Source: Chromatiaceae bacterium (GTDB lineage Bacteria; Pseudomonadota; Gammaproteobacteria; Chromatiales; Chromatiaceae). Taken from it: a stretch of 46,408 nucleotides of DNA. Positions 8,712-18,682 of this stretch are shown here, one piece after another; the first letter of the stretch is position 1; each line of letters opens with the position of its first letter. A program made the translations under genes and the position numbers. The stretch spans positions 1-46,408 of the forward strand of contig JANQFI010000046.1 of the NCBI GenBank assembly GCA_028277905.1. Reading direction: 5' to 3'. The notes below the pieces were generated by a model. That model saw only the letters and a list, made by a program, of their open reading frames with translations. It did no database searches and had not been told where the DNA came from.

Positions 8712-8841
8712 GTGCGCCAAGCGAAGCTTGGCGCTTGTTGTCGGGTGCAAGTCCCGCTCGGGTCAGGGCTAGCCACCCGCCCATAGGTAGGTCCGCACGC
8801 CGGGATCTTTACGGGGGCCGCCAGGTCACTGGCCGTCCTAC
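8712..8841 (+). mobile_element. Internally deleted group II intron remnant
   Basis: The sequence begins GTGCG (8712), the usual 5' end of group II introns, followed by a GCGCCAAG/CTTGGCGC hairpin and the domain I segment GGGTGCAAGTCCCG. At about 8787 it jumps directly into the 3' half of domain V (GTCCGCACGCCGGGATC) and then domain VI, ending near CCTAC (8837-8841). The 3' part closely matches the element at the right end of the window in opposite orientation, and their similarity stops just after CCTAC. The maturase gene and domains II-IV are missing, so this copy cannot splice or move. Confidence 0.6.
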
Positions 8842-9082
8842 CTTAATGACGAGCCCGGTGGAACGGAGGGGATTGAGGGCGTTAGAGCATATCTTTCGGA
8901 AGGGTGCTTGAGGCGAAGCCCTATCGGGAGCGGCAGATCTTCGATTCAAGCCTGTCGCGTTGCCATTGCGGCAATAGAAGCAGCAGAGTGACGAGTATGG
9001 GCCCGAGTCGTCGGTCGCGAAGGCGAACGCCACCCTCGGTCGAAGAAGACCGATTGCGCAGCGCACGGCTCGGCGCGGTCGG
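8842..9082. other. No gene recognised
   Basis: This stretch between the intron remnant and the transposase-like fragment has one small hairpin (TTGCC at 8960-8964 with GGCAA at 8970-8974) but no convincing gene or RNA. Confidence 0.3.
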
Positions 9083-9304
9083 TTACCCCGTCGCGGCCCC
9101 TGCGACATCGCGGTTTGGCGCCGGTGGCGGCACCGTGGGTGAAGGAAGGAGGCGGGTTGCGAGGATCGTCATGGCGGTCCCGCAACACGGGCAGGCGAGC
9201 TGGGGGCTTGGCTTGATCCAGGCCAGCGCCGGCTTCGGGTCAAAGCCGAGCAGATACTGAAGCAAAGCAAGCAACCCTTTGCTGTTGGGATGCCCCCTGT
9301 GTCA
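9083..9304 (-). pseudogene. Possible transposase C-terminal remnant
   Basis: The minus-strand frame reads NSKGLLALLQYLLGFDP, then ACPCCGTAMTI, to a stop at 9083. A CPxCG-type cysteine pair followed by a short Pro/Arg-rich tail is common at the C-terminus of IS91-like and some other transposases. Upstream in the same frame there is a stop, and the rest of the protein is absent. I am not sure of the family; this is only a short fragment with no visible insertion-sequence ends. Confidence 0.35.
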
Positions 9305-9414
9305 GGCTAGTTGTCGCCTCCGCCTACTTGGACTGTCACAGCAACAGGGAGTGAGATGGCGCCGACCCGGGGCGGTGGCGTTGGGGGCGGTTTGGGCCGT
9401 TCAGTTCGATCGAA

Positions 9415-9576
9415 TTAGACGAGCTTGTCCACGTTCTTCTCCTCTTCCGCGGACCGGAAGGCATGGAAAGCTCGAGTGCGCAGGTTGCCGGACGACCCGA
9501 GATGCAGCATCAGCGCGATTGCGGTCTCCTCGTCGGGGGCATCAGAAACCAGGATCGCGTCGAAGTGTCCCGGCGT
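9415..9576 (-). pseudogene. GYD-domain protein remnant
   Basis: The minus-strand frame reads GHFDAILVSDAPDEETAIAL followed by LGSSGNLRTRAFHAF and ends at a stop at 9415. This matches the second half of small GYD-domain proteins (about 95 residues), where a G-[HQ]-[FY]-D segment is followed by D-x-P-D and a GN[VL]RT segment. An in-frame stop at 9577-9579 separates it from any upstream part, and the first half of the domain is not seen. I therefore call it a truncated pseudogene. The half copy of the palindromic element lies just upstream of it on the same strand. Confidence 0.5.
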
Positions 9577-9610
9577 CTAGCAGATGTCTTGTACATCGAC
9601 GCCCATGTGT

Positions 9611-9674
9611 CTCGCTGCTTGAAGGCGAGCGAGGGTCCTGCGCCATTCGGTGCATCTTGCTCCGGCGATCGCCT
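9611..9674 (-). repeat. Half copy of the palindromic MITE-like element
   Basis: The reverse complement of this stretch matches 1867-1930, including the exact block ACCGAATGGCGCAGGA and CTCGCTCGCCTTCAA-like sequence. It starts AGGCGATC, matching the arm end. Only one arm is present; the central hairpin and the other arm do not follow. Relative to copies 1 and 2 it is inverted. Confidence 0.65.
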
Positions 9675-9928
9675 GAGTGTGCGTGTGAGCATAGAGGATC
9701 CCAGGGCTTTTCTCGGCCGGCCATAGATTGCTGCCATTGAACCAAATTGAACCAACAGGACGATGTCGACTCGACGGCATCACATCCCTTGGCTCCTGAC
9801 TCGCACTCGCACCCGGTGTCGGATCGAACGGAGCCATCGCCTGGGCGGAGACTCGGAGCCACCTAGCCGGGGGAGCTCACGTATCATGCCGTCATCGAAT
9901 CGCGGCCCTTTGCTTGGAGAATGCCGAG

Positions 9929-12900
9929 ATGCTGTGCCTGCGCGGGGCCCCCGCACTCTCCGCCTTTCGCCTGGCCAAGCTGGGGCGCCGGCTGCGGGAG
10001 GTCGGCCTGTCGGATCCGCGGCTGACGGCGGAGCTGACGCACTTCGCGGACGTCGCCCGACCCCTGTGGCCGGACGAGCGCGCCGTGCTGGAGCGGCTGC
10101 TGCGCTATGGGCCGGCGGCGGATTCGGCCCCGGATAGGGTCCCAGATAGGACCTCGGATGCGGCCCCAGGCGCGAGCGGCGAGCCGTCGGGCCGGCTGCT
10201 GCTGGTGGTGCCGCGGCTGGGGACCATCTCGCCTTGGTCGTCTAAGGCGACGGAGATCGCCCGGCACTGTGGTCTCGATGCGGTACGGCGCTTGGAGCGC
10301 GGCATCGCCTTCCGGCTGAGGGCCGGTGGGCTCGACGAGGCTGGGCTCGATGGGTGCGAGCTCGCCCGGGCCGCCACGGTGCTGCACGACCGCATGACCG
10401 AGGCGGTGCTGTTCGACTTCGCGGACGCCGAGCGGCTGTTCGCGCGCGCCGAGCCGCGGCCGGCGAGCCGGGTGGACATCCTGGCCGGCGGTCGCGCCGC
10501 CTTGGTGGCCGCCAACACCGAGCTGGGGCTCGCGCTGTCGGACGACGAGATCGACTATCTGCTCGACGCCTTCGGTGCCCTCGGCCGCAACCCGACGGAC
10601 GTCGAGCTGATGATGTTCGCACAGGCCAATTCCGAGCACTGCCGGCACAAGATCTTCAACGCCGACTGGGTCATCGACGGCGAGCCTCAGGCCGAGTCCC
10701 TGTTCGCGATGATCCGCTACAGCACCGAGCGCTCGCCCGCAGGCGTGCTCTCCGCATACCAGGACAACGCCGCGGTCATTGAAGGCTGGCAGGGCCGGCG
10801 CTTCCTGCCGGAGCCGGAGACCGGGCTGTACCGGGCCAGTGCCGAGCCCGTGCACATCCTCATGAAGGTGGAGACCCACAACCACCCGACGGCCATCGCA
10901 CCTGATCCTGGTGCTGCCACGGGTGCCGGTGGGGAGATCCGCGACGAGGGCGCCACCGGCCGCGGTGCCAAGCCCAAGGCGGGACTCTGTGGCTTCTCGG
11001 TGTCCAACCTGCGTATCCCCGGCTTCGCGCAGCCCTGGGAGCGGGGGCAGGACTGGGGACGGCCGGGGCACATGGTCTCGGCGCTGGACATCATGCTGGA
11101 GGGCCCCATCGGGGCCGCGGCCTTCAACAACGAGCTCGGCCGCCCGAACCTCGCCGGCTGGTTTCGCACCTATGAGCAGCGAGTGCCTTTGGCGACCGGC
11201 GGCACTGAGCTCCGCGGGTACCATAAGCCCATCATGCTAGCCGGCGGCCTGGGCAACATCCGCGCCGAGCATATCGCGAAGACCGCCTTCCCCGCCGGTA
11301 CCCCCTTGATCGTACTGGGCGGCCCGGCCATGCTCATCGGCCTCGGCGGCGGCGCCGCGTCCAGCATGGCGAGCGGTGCGTCCGCGGCGGCCCTGGACTT
11401 CGCGTCGGTGCAGCGCGCCAACCCGGAGATGCAGCGCCGCTGCCAGGAGGTCATCGACCGTTGCTGGGCACGCGGCGACCTCAACCCCATCCTGTTCATC
11501 CACGACGTCGGCGCCGGCGGCCTGTCCAATGCGCTGCCGGAGCTGGTGCACGACGGGGCCAATGGAGGAACTGGGGGTGCGACCTTGGAGCTGCGCAAGG
11601 TGCCCAACGCCGACTCCGGCATGTCGCCGATGGAGATCTGGTGCAACGAGGCCCAGGAGCGCTATGTGCTCGCCCTGGACCGTCTTGGGCTGGACGGGTT
11701 TGCCGCCATCTGCGCCCGCGAGCGCTGCCCCTATGCCGTGGTCGGCGAGGCCGAATCCGACGCATGGCTCCGACTCGGCGACGCACACTTCGGCGATGTG
11801 CCCATCGATGTGCCCCTGCGGCTCTTGTTCGGCAAGCCGCCGAGGATGACCCGGGACGTCACCAAGCTGCCGGCGCCGGCGGAGGACTTCGATCCGACGG
11901 GCATCGACCTGATGGAGGCGATCCAACGTGTCCTGCGGCTGCCCGCGGTGGCGGACAAGTCCTTCCTGATCAGCATCGGTGACCGCACGGTGACAGGGTT
12001 GGTAGCCCGCGACCAGATGGTGGGCCCTTGGCAGGTGCCGGTGGCGGACTGCGCCCTGACGCTGACCGACTACGACGGCCGCACTGGCGAGGCCATGGCC
12101 ATCGGCGAGCGCACGCCAATGGCGCTGCTGGATGCCCCCGCGGCGGGGCGCATGGCCGTTGCCGAGGCCATCACCAACATCGCTGCGGCGCCCATTGACA
12201 AGCTCGGCGACATCAAGCTCTCCGCCAACTGGATGGCTGCGGTGGGGCATCCGGGCGAGGACGCGCGCCTCTATGAGACGGTTCGGGCTTTGGGCATGGA
12301 GCTGTGCCCCGCGCTCGGCATCGCCATTCCGGTGGGCAAGGACTCCATGAGCATGAAGAGCCTGTGGGTCGGTGCCGACGGGGCCGAGCACCAGATGGCC
12401 GCGCCGCTGTCGCTGATCGTATCGGCGTTTGCGCCCGTCAGCGACGTATCGCGATGCCTGACCCCGCAGCTTCGCGGCCCTGCGCCCGGGGGTCTGGGGG
12501 AGACCGGGCTGGCGGAGACCGAGCTCGTGCTGGTGGATCTGGGCCGCGGGCAGGACCGCCTCGGCGGCTCTTGCCTCGCACAGGTCTACGGGTCTATCGG
12601 CAGCACACCGGCGGACCTGGACGATCCCGAGCCCCTGCGGCGCCTGTTCGACGCGGTGCAGGCGCTCAACGCCGAAGGCAAGCTCCTGGCCTGCCACGAC
12701 CGCTCCGATGGTGGACTCCTGGTGACCCTGGCGGAGATGGCCTTCGCCGGGCGTTGTGGTGTCGAGATGGATCTCGCGCTACTGCCGGGCGAGGCCCCGC
12801 GGGAGCCGGTCGCCGCGCTGCTCAGCGAAGAGCTGGGCATCGTGCTGCAGGTGCGGCGGTCGGACCGGGACGCGGTGCTGGCCCGCCTCGCCGAGCAGGG

Positions 12901-13939
12901 CTTGAGCGACAGCACCGCCGTCATCGGCAAGCCCACCGCGGCAGCGCGCATCCTGATCCGCAACGGCGCCGAGGTCCTGCTGGACGCTGGCCGCGCCGAG
13001 CTGCAACGCCTGTGGTCCGAGACCAGCTGGCAGATGCAGCGTCTGCGCGACAACCCGGACTGTGCCGACGAGGAGCACGCGCGCATCGGCACCGCGGACC
13101 CCGGCCTGCACGCGGCGCTGCGCTTCGATCCCACCGAGGACATCGCGGCGCCCTTCATCAAGACCGGCGCGCGCCCCCGACTCGCGGTGCTGCGCGAGCA
13201 GGGCGTCAACGGTCAGCTGGAGATGGCCGCCGCCTTCGACCGCGCCGGCTTCGATTGCATCGACGTGCACATGTCGGACATCATCGCGGGCCGCTGGGAC
13301 CTGACCGGCTTCAAGGGCCTCGCCGCCTGCGGCGGCTTCAGCTATGGCGACGTATTGGGCGCCGGCGAGGGCTGGGCCAAGACCATCCTGTTCAATCCGC
13401 GTGCGAGGGCGCAGTTCCAGGCCTTCTTCGAGCGCGCCGAGACCTTTGCGCTCGGCGTCTGCAACGGTTGCCAGATGCTCGCCAACCTGCGCGCGCTCAT
13501 CCCGGGCAGCGATCCCTGGCCGCACTTCGTGCGCAATCGCTCCGAGCAGTTCGAGGCCCGGCTTGCGCTGGTGGAGGTGCTGGAGTCGCCGTCCGTGCTG
13601 CTGACCGGCATGGCGGGCTCGCGCATGCCCATCGCGGTCGCCCATGGCGAGGGCAGGGCAGAGCTCCGCGACGCGGCGCACCTGGCCAGGGCCGAGCCCG
13701 TCGCCGCCCTGCGCTACCTCGAGACCACTGGCGAGCCGGCCTCCCGCTACCCCGCCAACCCCAACGGCTCCCCCGGCGGCATTACGGGCCTTACGACCAC
13801 CGACGGCCGCGTGACCATCCTGATGCCGCACCCGGAGCGGGTGTTCCGGACCATTCAGCATTCCTGGCATCCGGACGCATGGGGCGAGGACGGGCCTTGG
13901 ATGCGGCTGTTCCGCAATGCGCGGGTTTGGGTCGGGTGA
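9929..13939 (+). CDS. purL: Phosphoribosylformylglycinamidine synthase
   Basis: This is the single-chain PurL, which converts FGAR to FGAM using ATP and glutamine in purine synthesis in the cytosol. It has 1336 residues, close to the usual 1290-1340. The start I chose (ATG at 9929) gives [14 protein letters not shown], aligning with known PurL N-termini; the in-frame TTG at 9914 is less likely. The synthetase part has [10 protein letters not shown] followed by a glycine-rich loop (about residues 315-345) and the second AIR-synthetase half. The class I glutaminase domain occupies the last 280 residues, with nucleophile C1178 in GVCNGCQ and the H1301/E1303 pair in PHPER. The frame is intact. 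No purine operator was recognised upstream. It stands alone on the plus strand and marks the return to conserved chromosome. Confidence 0.97.
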   Translation: MLCLRGAPALSAFRLAKLGRRLREVGLSDPRLTAELTHFADVARPLWPDERAVLERLLRYGPAADSAPDRVPDRTSDAAPGASGEPSGRLLLVVPRLGTISPWSSKATEIARHCGLDAVRRLERGIAFRLRAGGLDEAGLDGCELARAATVLHDRMTEAVLFDFADAERLFARAEPRPASRVDILAGGRAALVAANTELGLALSDDEIDYLLDAFGALGRNPTDVELMMFAQANSEHCRHKIFNADWVIDGEPQAESLFAMIRYSTERSPAGVLSAYQDNAAVIEGWQGRRFLPEPETGLYRASAEPVHILMKVETHNHPTAIAPDPGAATGAGGEIRDEGATGRGAKPKAGLCGFSVSNLRIPGFAQPWERGQDWGRPGHMVSALDIMLEGPIGAAAFNNELGRPNLAGWFRTYEQRVPLATGGTELRGYHKPIMLAGGLGNIRAEHIAKTAFPAGTPLIVLGGPAMLIGLGGGAASSMASGASAAALDFASVQRANPEMQRRCQEVIDRCWARGDLNPILFIHDVGAGGLSNALPELVHDGANGGTGGATLELRKVPNADSGMSPMEIWCNEAQERYVLALDRLGLDGFAAICARERCPYAVVGEAESDAWLRLGDAHFGDVPIDVPLRLLFGKPPRMTRDVTKLPAPAEDFDPTGIDLMEAIQRVLRLPAVADKSFLISIGDRTVTGLVARDQMVGPWQVPVADCALTLTDYDGRTGEAMAIGERTPMALLDAPAAGRMAVAEAITNIAAAPIDKLGDIKLSANWMAAVGHPGEDARLYETVRALGMELCPALGIAIPVGKDSMSMKSLWVGADGAEHQMAAPLSLIVSAFAPVSDVSRCLTPQLRGPAPGGLGETGLAETELVLVDLGRGQDRLGGSCLAQVYGSIGSTPADLDDPEPLRRLFDAVQALNAEGKLLACHDRSDGGLLVTLAEMAFAGRCGVEMDLALLPGEAPREPVAALLSEELGIVLQVRRSDRDAVLARLAEQGLSDSTAVIGKPTAAARILIRNGAEVLLDAGRAELQRLWSETSWQMQRLRDNPDCADEEHARIGTADPGLHAALRFDPTEDIAAPFIKTGARPRLAVLREQGVNGQLEMAAAFDRAGFDCIDVHMSDIIAGRWDLTGFKGLAACGGFSYGDVLGAGEGWAKTILFNPRARAQFQAFFERAETFALGVCNGCQMLANLRALIPGSDPWPHFVRNRSEQFEARLALVEVLESPSVLLTGMAGSRMPIAVAHGEGRAELRDAAHLARAEPVAALRYLETTGEPASRYPANPNGSPGGITGLTTTDGRVTILMPHPERVFRTIQHSWHPDAWGEDGPWMRLFRNARVWVG

Positions 13940-13999
13940 AAGCGGAGTCGCGCAACGAGGCGAGGACGGAACGCGCGTCGGGATCGGGATCCCAATCGA

Positions 14000-14063
14000 T
14001 TCCGTTTCCGTTTCCGTTTCCGATTCCGGTCCCGGTCCCGGTCCCGGTCCCGGTCCCGGTCCC
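14000..14063 (+). repeat. Hexanucleotide simple repeats (TTCCGT and GGTCCC)
   Basis: Three TTCCGT units (14000-14017) and variants lead into six exact GGTCCC units (14028-14063), between purL and the first permease gene. Slippage could change the spacing to the permease gene but no gene runs through it. Confidence 0.85.
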
Positions 14064-14149
14064 GATCTCGATTCCGACCCGAACAGGGTTCCCTTGTGGA
14101 GTCCCGGCACAGCCCGGCTCGAAGTAGCGCGGCGGTCCGAGCCATCAGC

Positions 14150-15355
14150 ATGCGCCCCACCGACACCCTCGCCGGCGCCACCCGCGCCCTGACGGCGCAT
14201 CCGACCCGCACCTATCTGACGCTCGCGGCCATGGCCTTCGCGACCGCCGCTGTAGTGCTCTTGTCATCGCTGGGGGAAGGCGCGCGGCGCTATGTCCTGG
14301 ACGAGTTCACCCAGCTGGGTACGCATCTGTTGATCATCATCCCGGGCCGCAACGAGACCGCTGGCAGTGCGCCGCCGCTGCTGGGCGAGACGCCGCGCGA
14401 CCTGACCTTGGAGGATGCACTGGCGCTCGGGCGCTCGAGGTACGTGGAGCGGGTCGCACCTGTGTCCATCGGTGCGGCGGAGGTGTCTGTCGGGGCGCTG
14501 TCGCGGGAGGTGACCATCCTGGGCTCCACGGCAGACTTTCTCGACGTGCGGCGGCTGGAGCTGGCCGCTGGGCGCTTTCTGCCGCCCGGGGACCCGGAGC
14601 GCGGTGCGCCGGTGGCGGTGCTGGGGCAAACGCTGGCGGAGGAGCTGTTCCGCGGCGCCCACCCCATCGGCCGCAGGCTGCGCATCGGCGACCGGCGTTT
14701 TCGGGTCATCGGGCTGCTGGCCGAGGGCGGCGTGTCCTTGGGCAGCAATCTCGCGGACCTCGCCCTGATCCCGGTGGCCAGCGCTCAGGCCCTGTTCGAC
14801 AACCCGGGGCTGTTCCGGGTGCTGGTGCAGGCGGGCGGGCGTGAGTCCCTGGACCTGGCCGCCGACGACATCCGCCGCATCGTGCGCGAGCGCCACGAAG
14901 GCGAGGACGATGTGACCGTCATCACCCAGGACGCACTGCTCGGGACCTTCGATCGCATCCTGGGCACGCTGACCCTGACGGTGGCCGGCATCGCCGCCAT
15001 CAGCCTCGCCGTCGCCGGCGTGCTGATCATGAACGTGATGCTGGTGTCCGTGTCCCAGCGCACCGCGGAGGTGGGCCTGCTCAAGGCCCTAGGGGCGCGG
15101 CAGCTGGACGTGCTGGGGCTCTTTCTCACCGAGGCCCTGCTGCTCGCGATCGCCGGCACGGTCGCCGGCATCGCGCTGGCCTACGCCGGCGTCTGGACCT
15201 TCAATGCGCAGTTCCCGGCGTTTCAGCTCCTGGTGCCGGGCTGGGCACCGGCCGCGGCGGCTCTGGTCTCCCTCGGTGCCGGGCTCCTGTTCGGGCTGTT
15301 GCCCGCAAGGCGCGCGGCACGGCTGGATCCGGTGCTGGCGTTGGCCGGGCGCTGA
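14150..15355 (+). CDS. MacB/FtsX-type ABC transporter permease, first of pair
   Basis: The 401-residue product has the MacB layout: a short cytoplasmic start, TM1 at about residues 22-44 (TYLTLAAMAFATAAVVLLSS), a periplasmic domain of about 210 residues, then three membrane helices (about 275-305, 325-350 and 365-390). The segment RTAEVGLLKALGA before TM3 and the terminal ARRAARLDPVLAL are typical of lipoprotein- and macrolide-type mechanotransmission permeases. The start is the ATG at 14150; the open frame extends upstream to 14096 but lacks a better start. It would need an ATP-binding partner, and none is adjacent. The substrate is unknown. It is probably co-transcribed with the next gene, 136 bp away. 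Confidence 0.85.
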   Translation: MRPTDTLAGATRALTAHPTRTYLTLAAMAFATAAVVLLSSLGEGARRYVLDEFTQLGTHLLIIIPGRNETAGSAPPLLGETPRDLTLEDALALGRSRYVERVAPVSIGAAEVSVGALSREVTILGSTADFLDVRRLELAAGRFLPPGDPERGAPVAVLGQTLAEELFRGAHPIGRRLRIGDRRFRVIGLLAEGGVSLGSNLADLALIPVASAQALFDNPGLFRVLVQAGGRESLDLAADDIRRIVRERHEGEDDVTVITQDALLGTFDRILGTLTLTVAGIAAISLAVAGVLIMNVMLVSVSQRTAEVGLLKALGARQLDVLGLFLTEALLLAIAGTVAGIALAYAGVWTFNAQFPAFQLLVPGWAPAAAALVSLGAGLLFGLLPARRAARLDPVLALAGR

Positions 15356-15491
15356 GCGATGCACGAGGGCGCCGTGCAGCGTGCGGATTCCGAAGCGCGG
15401 GGCTTGGACGCCGACTGCGCGCTCCGCACCGAGACGGCTGTTCGCTGCAACCAATGAGTCGGCACAGGAGCTCGACCCGCCGAGACTACAC

Positions 15492-16685
15492 ATGCGCTTC
15501 CGAGACATCGCCAGCTACACGGCCGGTGCCGTCCTGGCCCGCCGCGGCCGCAGCGCGCTGACACTGTCCGGCATCGCCATCGGCGTGGCGGCCGTGGTGC
15601 TGCTGACGGCTATCGGCGAGGGGGTGCACCGTTTCGTGCTGGCGGAGTTCACGCAGTTCGGCACCAACCTGGTCGCCGTCAACCCGGGGCGTACGACCAC
15701 GATGGGCATGTCCGGGGCCATGATCGCGAGCGTGCGGCCCTTGTCCATGGACGACGCGGACGCGCTCGAGCGGGTGCCGGACGTGGAGGCCGTAGTCGGC
15801 GTGGTGTCCGGCAACGCGGCGGTGGAGTCGGGTGGCCTTAGCCGGCGCACCATGGTATTCGGTGCCGGGCCGGAGGTGCCGGCCATCTGGGCGATGCGCC
15901 CGGCGCTAGGGCGCTTTCTGCCGGAGGACGGTGCCGGGCGGGCGGTGGCGGTGCTGGGCGCCAAGCTGCACCGGGAGCTGTTCCGCGGCGCGCCGGCGCT
16001 GGGCGCGCGCATCCGCATCGGCGGGGAGCCGTTCCGGGTCATTGGCGTCATGGAGCCCAAGGGGCAGATGCTGGGCTTCGACCTCGACGATACCGTGTAC
16101 ATACCCGTGCAGCGGTCCTTGGCCATGTTCGACCGGGAGGGCTTGATGGAGATCGACCTGCTCTACGACCGGGATGCGGACAGCGAAGTCGTGGCAGAGC
16201 AGGTCAAGGAGCTCTTGATCCGCCGCCACGGCCGCGAGGACTTCACCATCACCACCCAGGACCAGATGCTGGAGGTGCTGGGCTCGGTGCTGGACGTGCT
16301 GACCGCCGTCGTCGGGGCCTTGGGCGCGATTTCCCTGGTCGTGGGCGGCATCGGCATCCTCACCATCATGACGATCGCCGTGGCCGAGCGCCGCGCGGAG
16401 ATCGGCCTGCTACGTGCGCTGGGCGCCGGCCGCGGGCAGATCCTGATGCTGTTCCTGCTGGAGGCAACCCTGCTGGCCCTGCTCGGCGGCGCCGCGGGCT
16501 TCGTCATCGGTGCCGGTGGCGCCTGGCTGATCGGCGTCCTGGTGCCGGCGTTGCCGACCCGCACTGCCTGGGACTTCGTGCTCGTCGCCGAGCTTGCCGC
16601 CGGACTCATCGGGCTCGCCGCCGGCGTGCTGCCGGCGCTGCGCGCCGCGGCGCTAGACCCGGTGGCGGCGCTGCACGAGGAGTAG
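15492..16685 (+). CDS. MacB/FtsX-type ABC transporter permease, second of pair
   Basis: This 397-residue paralogue of the preceding permease has the same architecture: TM1 at about residues 20-43 (GRSALTLSGIAIGVAAVVLL), a periplasmic domain with GRFLPEDG and GEPFRVIGVMEPKG, and three C-terminal helices. The coupling-helix segment is AERRAEIGLLRALGAGRGQ and the end reads LRAAALDPVAALHEE. I chose the ATG at 15492 by alignment with its neighbour; the longer open frame from 15204 is a shadow of the first gene. Two different permeases side by side suggest a heterodimeric exporter or lipoprotein-handling complex. The ATPase must be encoded elsewhere. Confidence 0.87.
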   Translation: MRFRDIASYTAGAVLARRGRSALTLSGIAIGVAAVVLLTAIGEGVHRFVLAEFTQFGTNLVAVNPGRTTTMGMSGAMIASVRPLSMDDADALERVPDVEAVVGVVSGNAAVESGGLSRRTMVFGAGPEVPAIWAMRPALGRFLPEDGAGRAVAVLGAKLHRELFRGAPALGARIRIGGEPFRVIGVMEPKGQMLGFDLDDTVYIPVQRSLAMFDREGLMEIDLLYDRDADSEVVAEQVKELLIRRHGREDFTITTQDQMLEVLGSVLDVLTAVVGALGAISLVVGGIGILTIMTIAVAERRAEIGLLRALGAGRGQILMLFLLEATLLALLGGAAGFVIGAGGAWLIGVLVPALPTRTAWDFVLVAELAAGLIGLAAGVLPALRAAALDPVAALHEE

Positions 16686-16723
16686 CGCGGGAGCACCGGC
16701 TTCGAGTCGGCTCGCGCGGCGGC

Positions 16724-16747
16724 AGCGGCGGTCGCGCGACAGCCGCT
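16724..16747. terminator. Hairpin between convergent genes, possible bidirectional terminator
   Basis: The inverted repeat AGCGGC (16724-16729) and GCCGCT (16742-16747) encloses the palindrome GTCGCGCGAC. It lies in the 101-bp gap between the converging permease and DUF58 genes. There is no T-run, so the call rests on position and stem only. Confidence 0.35.
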
Positions 16748-16786
16748 GTTGAGCGGCCCAGGGCCCATTCAGACAAGGCCAGTCGC

Positions 16787-18217
16787 TCAGCGGAGCCGCG
16801 CCAGCGCCGCCTCCGGGTACTCTGGATCAACGCTGATCGCGTCGATGGCCCTGGGTCCGACATCCTCGGCGCCTGCAATCACCAGTACCCTCACCGGCAG
16901 CCCAATGCGCCGCAGCTGGCGGACCAGACCCCGGCGCGCGGCATCCCAGGTGAGCAGCACGCACAGGCAGGCGCTCTGCTGCGGCGCGCCCTTGGTGATA
17001 GCTTCGGCCAGGTGCTCGAACCCCGCCGCCGGTTGTGGCTCGACGCAGGCGAGCGCCTCCAGCATGGCGGCGGTGGACAGGAGCCCGCGGCCGGCGGTGA
17101 TCACGCGCGTGCCACCGGCGTACAGGATCAGGTCGAGCAGGCCGTCCGGTCCCGTGGGATGCTCGGCGAGCGGCGCGAGCAGGGAGGCGGCGACGGAGAT
17201 GGCGCACTCGAGGCGCGCGGGGTCGTCGCCGGGCGCCGGACAGGTGTCCAGGACCAGGGTCTGGCGGCTGAAGTACTCTTCGCGGTACTCCTTGACCACC
17301 GGCTCGCCGCAGCGCGCCCAGGCCGCCCAGTGGATGTGCCGCGGCGAGTCGCCGGGCAGGTAGTCGCGCAGGCCCATGACCTCGCGCGAGTCGCCGACGC
17401 TTCCGGCCAGCTCGATGCCGCCCGGCTGCAGCCGCCGCCGGCCGGGCGGGCGCAGGGTCGGCACCGGGTAGCGGCGCGGCAGCACCAGCAGGCGCGCGGC
17501 GCCGGCGACCAACAGCTCCCGGCGCACCAGGCCGAGGGGGTCCACGCGGCCCAGCACCAGGCCGTCCAGGTGCAGCCAGCCGCGGCGCCTGGGGCTGAGC
17601 GCCAAGTCCATCTCCAACTCGCCTCCGGGCGCGATAGGCGATAGTGGCGCCGGCCGTTGCGGCTCTGCCCGACAGGCGCTGCGGATCAGCCACTCCCAGC
17701 GCGGGTAGCCGAGCAGGCGCTCGACGGGGTTGAGCCTGGCCTCCACGGGCGCGCGGCTGTCGAGGAAGGTCCTGAGGCTCGGGCGCGGGTCTGGGGCGCG
17801 CTCGTGCAGCGTGATGCCGGCGGCCTGCCGCTTGCCGCTGTTCTGCACCTGGACGCGATAACGCAGCGGCTGGCCGGCGGCGGCACGGGTCGGCAGGTGG
17901 CGCCGCACCCGGACCTTTGGACCGGGTGCAAGGCCGCCGAGCCAGGCGACGAAGAGCAGCGCGACACCGAAGGCGAACACCTGGTGTGCGGCGCTGAGCC
18001 GGGTGTCGATGCCCAAGAGGCCTGCCGCAAAGGTGGCCGCCAGCACGCCCTGTCCGGCCGGGGTCAAGTGTCGCCGCAGCCAGTCTTGGCCGGCGCTGGC
18101 GAGCTTGAGGTTGACCCAGCTCCAGGCCTTCAGGGCGCGTCCGGCGCGCTCGGCAAGCGACCGGCGGGCTTGCCGTCGCCGGTTGTCACCGGCAGGACCC
18201 GCGCGCTCCTGCATCAT
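16787..18217 (-). CDS. DUF58 domain protein
   Basis: The 476-residue product belongs to the DUF58 family (a von Willebrand A-like fold), usually membrane proteins encoded with MoxR-type AAA ATPases and transglutaminase-like proteins. Two hydrophobic segments (about residues 60-100, around QGVLAATFAAGLLGI and FAFGVALLFVAWLGGL) precede a beta-rich region. The DUF58 signature sits near residues 295-330: LRDYLPGDSPRHIHWAAWAR followed by VVKEY. I chose the double ATG at 18217/18214 because the longer frame to 18334 begins with non-protein-like sequence. No moxR or transglutaminase gene is adjacent, which is unusual. The function is unknown. Confidence 0.83.
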   Translation of the reverse strand: MMQERAGPAGDNRRRQARRSLAERAGRALKAWSWVNLKLASAGQDWLRRHLTPAGQGVLAATFAAGLLGIDTRLSAAHQVFAFGVALLFVAWLGGLAPGPKVRVRRHLPTRAAAGQPLRYRVQVQNSGKRQAAGITLHERAPDPRPSLRTFLDSRAPVEARLNPVERLLGYPRWEWLIRSACRAEPQRPAPLSPIAPGGELEMDLALSPRRRGWLHLDGLVLGRVDPLGLVRRELLVAGAARLLVLPRRYPVPTLRPPGRRRLQPGGIELAGSVGDSREVMGLRDYLPGDSPRHIHWAAWARCGEPVVKEYREEYFSRQTLVLDTCPAPGDDPARLECAISVAASLLAPLAEHPTGPDGLLDLILYAGGTRVITAGRGLLSTAAMLEALACVEPQPAAGFEHLAEAITKGAPQQSACLCVLLTWDAARRGLVRQLRRIGLPVRVLVIAGAEDVGPRAIDAISVDPEYPEAALARLR

Positions 18218-18682
18218 TCCGGCGGCGGCACCGCGACCCGGTGGTTGCGCGCCATGTCCGCGGGGTGCTGGCCGGCGTCGCTGGTGGCCGTCAGGAGCTG
18301 CGACGGGCCATGTTGCCGATTGCGCTTGTGGCACTGCGCGTTGGGCGCAACCCAGGGTTCACCTGGGACGTATCCTCTAGCTCGATATACCATGGGTGAC
18401 TCGGGGCAAGGGACGGCGTCTGTGTGCGTTGGGTATGTTACGAGCGCGTGCGCGACAGGGCCCTGTTGGCGTCGGCGCAGCACTTGTCCAGTAGTCATCA
18501 GATAGAGCCGGGCTCATCGATGCAGGCGGTGCCTCGGTGTGCGCTGCAGCTGCGAAGAGTCTTGCCACCGGTGCGCTGTGGAAGACGCTACCCGGAGCCT
18601 GGCTCGTTCTCGCTCGGTGGGCGCTCGGTCAGACGGTTTTCGTCCCGACAGGGTGTGTCTTTCGGGCGACGACGGACGAGAC
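18218..18682. other. Divergent intergenic region with a small hairpin
   Basis: This region separates the minus-strand DUF58 gene from the plus-strand signalling operon, so it should hold promoters for both. The clear inverted repeat is CCCAGG (18351-18356) with CCTGGG (18362-18367). I could not pick a convincing sigma-70 or sigma-54 promoter. Confidence 0.35.

Noticed and set aside
8627..8911. 94-codon plus-strand frame over the intron remnant
   Set aside because: It overlaps group II intron domains I, V and VI, which explain the sequence as structured RNA.
9884..13209. Long minus-strand open frames under purL, and similar ones under the propeller genes
   Set aside because: They are composition shadows of strongly conserved plus-strand genes and resemble no family.
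14003..14127. Open frames across the hexanucleotide tract encoding VPVPVP or GPGPGP
   Set aside because: Any frame through a six-base repeat stays open; there is no start site or homology.
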